From an uncultured Methylococcaceae bacterium (GTDB taxonomy: Bacteria > Pseudomonadota > Gammaproteobacteria > Methylococcales > Methylomonadaceae): a stretch of DNA of 10,885 nt. Location of the stretch: positions 1-10,885 of the forward strand of contig CAIMDR010000231.1 in assembly GCA_903839795.1 (NCBI GenBank), written 5' to 3'. Position numbers and translations under genes: made by a program. The number at the start of each line of letters is the position of its first letter. Within the stretch, counting starts at the first letter, position 1. Below, in pieces: positions 6,214 to 10,885 of this stretch. The notes beneath the pieces are model-generated. The model was not told the DNA's origin. It ran no database searches and saw only the letters and a program-made list of their open reading frames with translations.

Positions 6214-7485
6214 ATGATGCATTTTGATTCACTAAAGGGCTGGCTGGATTGGCAGGAAAGCTTGCACCCCTTGGCAATAGACTTGGGATTGGAACGGGCG
6301 GCACACGTTTTTCATGCACTTAATCCTGACTGCCGCAAGCCACTCACTATTACTGTGGCAGGCACCAATGGAAAAGGCTCCTGTGTTGCTTATCTTGAGA
6401 CTATTTACAAGGCACAAGGCTACCGCGTAGGCGCTTATTCTTCTCCCCATATTTTAAAATATAACGAAAGAATAAAAATAGACGGCGAACCGGTATCAGA
6501 CGAACTGATTTGTGCAGCCTTTGCAAGAATAGAAGCCGTCCGGGGCAATACTTCATTAAGCTATTTTGAATTTGGCACACTGGCTGCACTTGATATATTC
6601 TGGCGCTCGGATTTGGATATTCAATTGCTTGAAGTCGGCTTGGGTGGTCGTCTTGATGCCGTTAATATCATTGATCCCGATGTCTCGTTGATTTCCAGTA
6701 TCGGTATTGATCATGTGGATTGGCTGGGTGCTACACGCGAAGCCATAGGCCGGGAAAAGGCCGGTATATTCAGGGTAAAAACACCGGCTATCGTGGGCGA
6801 TTGCAATCCCCCTGACTCCTTGTTGCAAAGTGCTATTGATAAAGAAGCGCAACTCTATTGTATTAACAAGGATTTTTCTTATAAAAAACAGGAAACCACT
6901 TGGGATTGGTTTGCAAATGACCGACATATTGATCAATTACCGGAGCCTGGTTTAAAAGGCGAACATCAATACCGTAATGCCTCAGCCGCTATTTTGGCGG
7001 TTGATTTGTTGTCAAAAAACCTGCCAGTGAGCGATGCTGCCATTAGAGCCGGAATTAAAAACAGCCATTTACTCGGTCGCTTTCAATTGATTAATGATAA
7101 AATCCCTGTGCTGTTGGATGTGGGACATAATCCGGAGGCCGTCAAAACATTAGTTGATTATCTAACGGTGACTTTCCCTGGAAAAAGAATACACGCGATT
7201 TTTTCAATGATGAAAGACAAGGATATAGCGAGTGTGCTGGAGATTATGAATCCGGTCGTCTACGATTGGTTTTTTGCCCCCTTGGCCAACCCAAGAACAG
7301 TGACCGAACCGGTTATGCGGGAGCTTTTTTCACAAAGTTCAGTGGCACGGGCAAGCTTTGGTTTTAGCGGTTTTGCGCAAGCTTATAACGCGGCAAAAAG
7401 CCAGTCACTAGACGATGATTTACTACTGGTTTTTGGATCGTTTTTTTTAGTATCTGATTGTTTAAATGAATTTGAGAAAAGGTGA
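6214..7485 (+). CDS. folC: Dihydrofolate synthase / folylpolyglutamate synthase
   Basis: FolC ligates glutamate to dihydropteroate and then adds further glutamates to reduced folates, using ATP; the polyglutamate tails keep folates in the cell and suit folate enzymes. The 423-residue protein has the Mur-ligase-like two-domain layout. The P-loop GTNGKGS is at 50-56, followed by YSSPH (75-79), EVGLGGRLDAVN (140-151), GIDHVDWLG (164-172) and GREKAGI with Lys182, the position that is carbamylated in the family. The C-terminal domain has GRFQ (288-291), LDVGHNPEA (301-309) and VFGSF (406-410). Two ATGs are adjacent at 6214 and 6217, neither with a clear Shine-Dalgarno. The dedD gene begins 9 bp after the stop. 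Confidence 0.97.
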   Translation: MMHFDSLKGWLDWQESLHPLAIDLGLERAAHVFHALNPDCRKPLTITVAGTNGKGSCVAYLETIYKAQGYRVGAYSSPHILKYNERIKIDGEPVSDELICAAFARIEAVRGNTSLSYFEFGTLAALDIFWRSDLDIQLLEVGLGGRLDAVNIIDPDVSLISSIGIDHVDWLGATREAIGREKAGIFRVKTPAIVGDCNPPDSLLQSAIDKEAQLYCINKDFSYKKQETTWDWFANDRHIDQLPEPGLKGEHQYRNASAAILAVDLLSKNLPVSDAAIRAGIKNSHLLGRFQLINDKIPVLLDVGHNPEAVKTLVDYLTVTFPGKRIHAIFSMMKDKDIASVLEIMNPVVYDWFFAPLANPRTVTEPVMRELFSQSSVARASFGFSGFAQAYNAAKSQSLDDDLLLVFGSFFLVSDCLNEFEKR

Positions 7486-7494
7486 GTTGAGAAA

Positions 7495-8349
7495 ATGAAT
7501 CAAGAATTAAAACAACGGTTGATTGGTGCTCTGGTGGTTACGGCTCTGGCTGCCATTTTTATTCCTATGCTGTTTGATGACCCTGTTGATAATAGTGGCC
7601 AGTCGGTCAGCGAACTGGTTATACCGGCAACACCCGTTAACACGGGCGAAGAATCTGCCAATAAATTACCAACCAGTGCCAATCAGGTTTTAAATGCGCC
7701 TGATTCGGGTTCTGAAAAAATAGTAAACACCGAAGAAGAAGCCGAGCTATCTGCAGATAATCAGCTTTCCCAAGACGCGTCTTCAAATGATGCACCCGAA
7801 GCCGATATGGCAGAAGGCGATGAACCCGCGAGTGACGAGCCAATCAGTGATGGCTCATCAACGACTTTGGATACCGGTGTTGTAAACAAAACCAATAAAT
7901 CGCTAAAAACCCAAAAAGCCCTTTCCGGAGCTGAAGCAACTCAGGAACCGCCATTGGAGGCTGAATCCGATATCGGTAATGAGACACCTAAAAAATCACT
8001 AAAAAAAACGGAAGCACCAGGGACTAAATCGGCTGAAAAAGTAAACGCTTTAATTACGTCGATAGATAACACCACCGATAAAACGGTTGTTAAGCCTGTA
8101 ACATCAAAATCTGAATTGAGTCGCTGGACGCTTCAGGCCGGTACTTTTAGTAAAAAAGAAAATGCCGTGACTCTGGTGGAAAAATTACGTAAACAAGGTC
8201 TACCCGTGACGATGGAGGCAACTAAAGGCGCAGGTAATGCAACCCTCTATCGCGTTAAAGTGGGGCCTACGCTCGACAAGAAACGCGCGGTAGAAATGAA
8301 GGCAAAAATGGATAGTCAAAAAATACAATCGCTCTTGGTTGCCGAGTAA
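7495..8349 (+). CDS. dedD: SPOR-domain cell division protein DedD-like
   Basis: The 284-residue protein has a short cytoplasmic N-terminus, one membrane anchor at about 9-26 ending in the DedD-like IPMLFDD, a long periplasmic linker rich in Ser, Glu, Asp, Lys and Thr (about 30-205), and a C-terminal SPOR domain at about 209-284 (SRWTLQAGTFSKKENA to QSLLVAE). SPOR domains bind peptidoglycan stripped of stem peptides, which gathers at the division septum; DedD of E. coli is a septal protein that promotes constriction. GGTGAG at 7481-7486, overlapping the folC stop, can serve as ribosome site. The folC-dedD-cvpA-purF order is the same as in E. coli, which supports the name. The linker is not conserved and gives no further clue. 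Confidence 0.9.
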   Translation: MNQELKQRLIGALVVTALAAIFIPMLFDDPVDNSGQSVSELVIPATPVNTGEESANKLPTSANQVLNAPDSGSEKIVNTEEEAELSADNQLSQDASSNDAPEADMAEGDEPASDEPISDGSSTTLDTGVVNKTNKSLKTQKALSGAEATQEPPLEAESDIGNETPKKSLKKTEAPGTKSAEKVNALITSIDNTTDKTVVKPVTSKSELSRWTLQAGTFSKKENAVTLVEKLRKQGLPVTMEATKGAGNATLYRVKVGPTLDKKRAVEMKAKMDSQKIQSLLVAE

Positions 8350-8371
8350 TACATAAATTTAAATTTTAAAA

Positions 8372-8863
8372 ATGATCTGGGTAGACTATGTAATTATCGG
8401 ATTGGTACTCATTGCCTTGGTAACAGGCTTCCTGAAAGGCTTTAGCTTGGAGTTTTTTTCATTTGTATGCTGGCTGTTGGCAATCGGGATTGGTTTAAAT
8501 TTTAGCCGGGAATTTTCTGTTTTCCTGGAATCCGTTATCCCCCATCCTTTACTTAAAACCCTGGCGTCTTTTTTATCGTTGCTTTTAATCACCCTGCTGG
8601 TGGGTCGCTTAATCCAGGCACTTTTGGGTGAAGCCATAAAAAAACCAACATTAACATTGACAGATCGCTTGGGGGGAATGGTTTTTGGTGTTTTACGCGG
8701 CACGGTTGTTGTTGTGGTATTAGTCATGCTGGCAGGGCTAACCGCCTTGCCGAATGATGTTTGGTGGAAAAAATCAAAATTGCTGCCATCTTTTCAAACC
8801 TGCGCGATATGGTCACTAGACCATATTCCGTCAGCACTGGCTGAATATATTCATTATCGTTAA
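8372..8863 (+). CDS. cvpA: CvpA family inner-membrane protein
   Basis: This is a 163-residue, very hydrophobic protein of the colicin V production family. Four membrane segments can be seen at about 3-20, 27-44, 64-84 and 103-124. The conserved family motif DRLGGMVFGVLRG lies at 98-110, at the entry to the last segment, and the N-terminus (WVDYVIIGLVLI, GFLKGF) also fits. CvpA is needed for colicin V export in E. coli and has been linked to envelope integrity; its molecular job is unsettled. The gene lies 22 bp after dedD and 25 bp before purF, as in E. coli, where it is co-transcribed with purF. No clear Shine-Dalgarno precedes the ATG. Confidence 0.93.
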   Translation: MIWVDYVIIGLVLIALVTGFLKGFSLEFFSFVCWLLAIGIGLNFSREFSVFLESVIPHPLLKTLASFLSLLLITLLVGRLIQALLGEAIKKPTLTLTDRLGGMVFGVLRGTVVVVVLVMLAGLTALPNDVWWKKSKLLPSFQTCAIWSLDHIPSALAEYIHYR

Positions 8864-8888
8864 CAACTTTTAGATTTAATAAAAAATT

Positions 8889-10388
8889 ATGTGTGGTATT
8901 ACTGCTATCGTTTCACATCAAGCTGTCAATCAAGAACTCTATGATGCACTGACAGTCTTGCAACACCGTGGTCAAGATGCTGCCGGCATAGTTACCTGCG
9001 AGCGCGGGCGCTTGCATTTGCGTAAAGATAATGGCTTAACCCGAGATGTATTTAACAACGCTCAGATGTTAAAGCTAAAAGGCAACATGGGTATTGCCCA
9101 CGTTCGCTACCCAACGGCGGGTTGCACCAGTTCTGCCGAGGCGCAACCGTTTTATGTTAACTCCCCTTTTGGACTGACGCTTGCTCATAACGGTAATTTA
9201 ACCAATACCGAGGAATTGAAAAAAGCCCTGTTCGTAGAGGATCAACGCCATATTAATACCGATTCTGATTCTGAAGTCCTGTTAAATGTTTTTGCTCATG
9301 AGCTACAAAGCTTGGGTAAACTGGATTTAAGTGTCGATGATATTTTCCAGGCCGTCAGAGGAGTTCATCGCCGCTGCCGTGGCGCTTATGCGGTGGTTAT
9401 TATGATCGCAGGGGTTGGAATTTTGGGTTTCAGAGATCCTCATGGTATAAGACCCGTGGTGTTTGGTAAGAGAGAAACCGAACTGGGCCCTGATTTTATG
9501 ATTGCCTCAGAAAGTGTTGCGCTGGATGTGCTGGGCTTTGAGCTTATTAGAGACATAGAACCTGGCGAAGCCATTTTTATTGAAGAGTCCGGCATCTTAC
9601 ATACCCAGCAGTGCTCTGAAGTTGTTGATCATTGTCCCTGTATTTTTGAGTATGTTTATTTTGCCCGCCCGGATTCAATTATTGACGACATTTCGGTCTA
9701 CAAAGCGCGTCTGCGTATGGGTGATAAACTGGCAGCAAAAGTCATCAGAGAATGGCCTGATTATGATATCGACGTGGTTATCCCGATACCGGACACCAGT
9801 AGAACCGCTGCACTGCAAATGGCCAACAAGCTGGGCGTTAAATACAGCGAAGGGTTTATGAAGAACCGTTATATCGGTCGAACTTTTATTATGCCCGGCC
9901 AGAAAATGCGTGAAAAATCGGTCAGACAAAAGCTCAATGCCATTGGTCTTGAATTTGGCGGCAAAAACGTGTTGTTGGTTGATGATTCGGTGGTGAGAGG
10001 CACGACTTCTGCACAAATCATCCAAATGGCAAGGGATGCAGGTGCCAAAAAGGTATACTTTGCTTCTGCTGCACCACCGGTTCGCTATCCCAATGTTTAT
10101 GGCATTGACATGCCGGCTGCGAATGAACTGATCGCCCATGATCGAACCGAGGATGAAGTCTGTGAGGCCATTGGTGCTGATCGCTTGATTTATCAGGATC
10201 TGAGTGATTTAATTGAAGCGGTTCGTAAAGGCAACCCCAGTATTAAACATTTTGATACGTCATGTTTTAGTAAAGAATACATTACCGGCGATATTGATGA
10301 TGCCTATCTGGAGCGTACCGAGTCGCTGCGTAACGACAATGCTCAAGCCGAACGCAACTCCGAAAAATCCATTATTGAAATGTTATGA
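8889..10388 (+). CDS. purF: Amidophosphoribosyltransferase
   Basis: PurF makes 5-phosphoribosylamine from PRPP and glutamine, the committed first step of purine synthesis. The 499-residue length is close to that of E. coli PurF. After removal of Met1, the N-terminal cysteine (Cys2 in MCGITAI) is the glutaminase nucleophile; HVRYPT (71-76), HNGNL (100-104) and the Asp at 127 complete the Ntn-hydrolase glutaminase site. The C-terminal phosphoribosyltransferase domain carries the PRPP loop [14 protein letters not shown] at 361-374. The segment [13 protein letters not shown] (251-263) joins the domains. There is no propeptide before Cys2 and no obvious iron-sulfur ligand set, so it is the E. coli-like type. 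No clear Shine-Dalgarno is seen, and purF may depend on cvpA translation. Purine control (a PurR site) was not found locally. Confidence 0.98.
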   Translation: MCGITAIVSHQAVNQELYDALTVLQHRGQDAAGIVTCERGRLHLRKDNGLTRDVFNNAQMLKLKGNMGIAHVRYPTAGCTSSAEAQPFYVNSPFGLTLAHNGNLTNTEELKKALFVEDQRHINTDSDSEVLLNVFAHELQSLGKLDLSVDDIFQAVRGVHRRCRGAYAVVIMIAGVGILGFRDPHGIRPVVFGKRETELGPDFMIASESVALDVLGFELIRDIEPGEAIFIEESGILHTQQCSEVVDHCPCIFEYVYFARPDSIIDDISVYKARLRMGDKLAAKVIREWPDYDIDVVIPIPDTSRTAALQMANKLGVKYSEGFMKNRYIGRTFIMPGQKMREKSVRQKLNAIGLEFGGKNVLLVDDSVVRGTTSAQIIQMARDAGAKKVYFASAAPPVRYPNVYGIDMPAANELIAHDRTEDEVCEAIGADRLIYQDLSDLIEAVRKGNPSIKHFDTSCFSKEYITGDIDDAYLERTESLRNDNAQAERNSEKSIIEML

Positions 10389-10390
10389 CA

Positions 10391-10493
10391 GGTACAAGGC
10401 GAAAGGTGCAAGGCGAAAGATACAAGCATTTAACCCAATTACAACTTACCTTTGGCCTTTTTAGCCTTTCGCCTTTAGCCTTTTTAGCCTTTA
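10391..10493. repeat. Tandem and inverted AAGGCGAAAGG / GCCTTT repeats
   Basis: Just after purF, a 14-bp unit GGTACAAGGCGAAA (10391-10404) is repeated as GGTGCAAGGCGAAA (10405-10418) and then partly as GATACAAG (10419-10426). Near metZ, GCCTTTTTAGCCTTT occurs twice (10455-10469 and 10478-10492) with a 23-bp period. The two sides are complementary: AAGGCGAAAGG at 10396-10406 is the perfect reverse complement of CCTTTCGCCTT at 10465-10475. The spacer can therefore form a long stem with strong purine/pyrimidine strand bias. A coding role is unlikely, since the frames crossing it are short and compositionally repetitive. Confidence 0.75.
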
Positions 10494-10497
10494 ACCT

Positions 10498-10885
10498 ATG
10501 AACGACATTAACCGGAACGACTACTCTCTCGAAACTCAAGCAATCAGAACGGGACATAAGCGCACTCATGAAGATGAGCATAGCATCCCGATTTTTGCGA
10601 CCTCCAGTTATGTGTTTAAAAGTGCTGAAGAAGCGGCTTTGCGTTTTACCGGAAAAAAACCGGGTAATATCTATTCCCGGTTTACCAATCCAACCGTCAA
10701 TGCCTTTCAAGAAAGATTGGCACTCATGGTAAAGGGCGAACGTTGCCTGGCTTTTGCATCGGGCATGGCTGCGATTATGGCAGTGGGTATGGGTCTGCTT
10801 AAATCAGGCGATCATGTGGTATGTTCTCGTGGTGTATTTGGTAATACGGTATTGGTATTTCAAAATTATTTTGCAAAATTTGGTG
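10498..10885 (+). CDS. metZ: O-succinylhomoserine sulfhydrylase, 5' part
   Basis: The reading frame from ATG at 10498 stays open to the window edge (129 complete codons). It matches the N-terminal part of the Cys/Met metabolism PLP enzyme family, MetZ branch: ETQAIRTGH at 12-20, then PIFATSSYVF (31-40), YSRFTNPTV (59-67) and FASGMAAI (86-93). MetZ makes homocysteine directly from O-succinylhomoserine and sulfide, bypassing cystathionine. In Pseudomonas and other gammaproteobacteria metZ follows purF, which supports MetZ over MetB or MetC. The PLP-binding lysine lies beyond the edge and cannot be checked. The start is preceded by the GCCTTT repeats and has no recognisable Shine-Dalgarno. Confidence 0.9.
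   Translation, partial: MNDINRNDYSLETQAIRTGHKRTHEDEHSIPIFATSSYVFKSAEEAALRFTGKKPGNIYSRFTNPTVNAFQERLALMVKGERCLAFASGMAAIMAVGMGLLKSGDHVVCSRGVFGNTVLVFQNYFAKFG

Noticed and set aside
9675..10139. A 154-codon minus-strand frame opposite purF
   Set aside because: It is antisense to the conserved phosphoribosyltransferase domain of purF and shows no domain pattern.
1..10885. CRISPR array, tRNA, rRNA or prophage genes
   Set aside because: No regularly spaced direct repeats with unique spacers, no tRNA-like cloverleaf and no phage or integrase proteins were recognised on either strand.

Overview
The window reads as a chromosomal segment from a gammaproteobacterium of moderate G+C content. The run trpF-trpB-trpA-accD-folC-dedD-cvpA-purF-metZ is a conserved gammaproteobacterial neighbourhood, and the protein sequences would fit a Methylococcales methanotroph such as Methylobacter or Methylomonas. 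That finer placement is an inference from general resemblance and is only weakly held. The window opens in intergenic DNA and ends inside metZ.

Layout. Positions 1-329 are non-coding and hold two inverted-repeat elements and a plausible sigma70 promoter for the next gene. Positions 330-1127 (+) encode an orphan TonB-type energy transducer. Positions 1290-1812 (-) encode a type II toxin-antitoxin pair: a RelE ribonuclease toxin and a Phd/YefM (StbD-like) antitoxin. tonB and the toxin gene converge on a 162-bp spacer that holds a hairpin repeat with two exclusive folds. Positions 1813-2330 have no credible gene; they contain the antitoxin control region, three successive hairpin repeats (one a paired REP-like element with 24-bp arms) and the trpF upstream region.

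From 2331 to the end all genes are on the + strand. trpF, trpB and trpA overlap by 4 bp at each junction and encode late tryptophan-synthesis enzymes: phosphoribosylanthranilate isomerase and both subunits of tryptophan synthase. accD follows 35 bp later (fatty-acid synthesis, carboxyltransferase beta subunit). After a 265-bp repeat-containing gap come folC (folate polyglutamylation), dedD (septal SPOR-domain protein), cvpA (inner-membrane protein) and purF (first step of purine synthesis), separated by only 9-25 bp. A 109-bp spacer made largely of short purine/pyrimidine repeats leads to metZ (sulfhydrylation of O-succinylhomoserine), which is cut by the window edge.

The genes are mostly ordinary housekeeping genes whose catalytic residues are in place. 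The less ordinary material is between them: every spacer longer than 100 bp carries hairpin or tandem repeats of several different families, and two spacers about 6 kb apart share one of them. I found no convincing previously undescribed multi-gene system. The toxin-antitoxin pair and the repeat elements are the parts most worth a second look.
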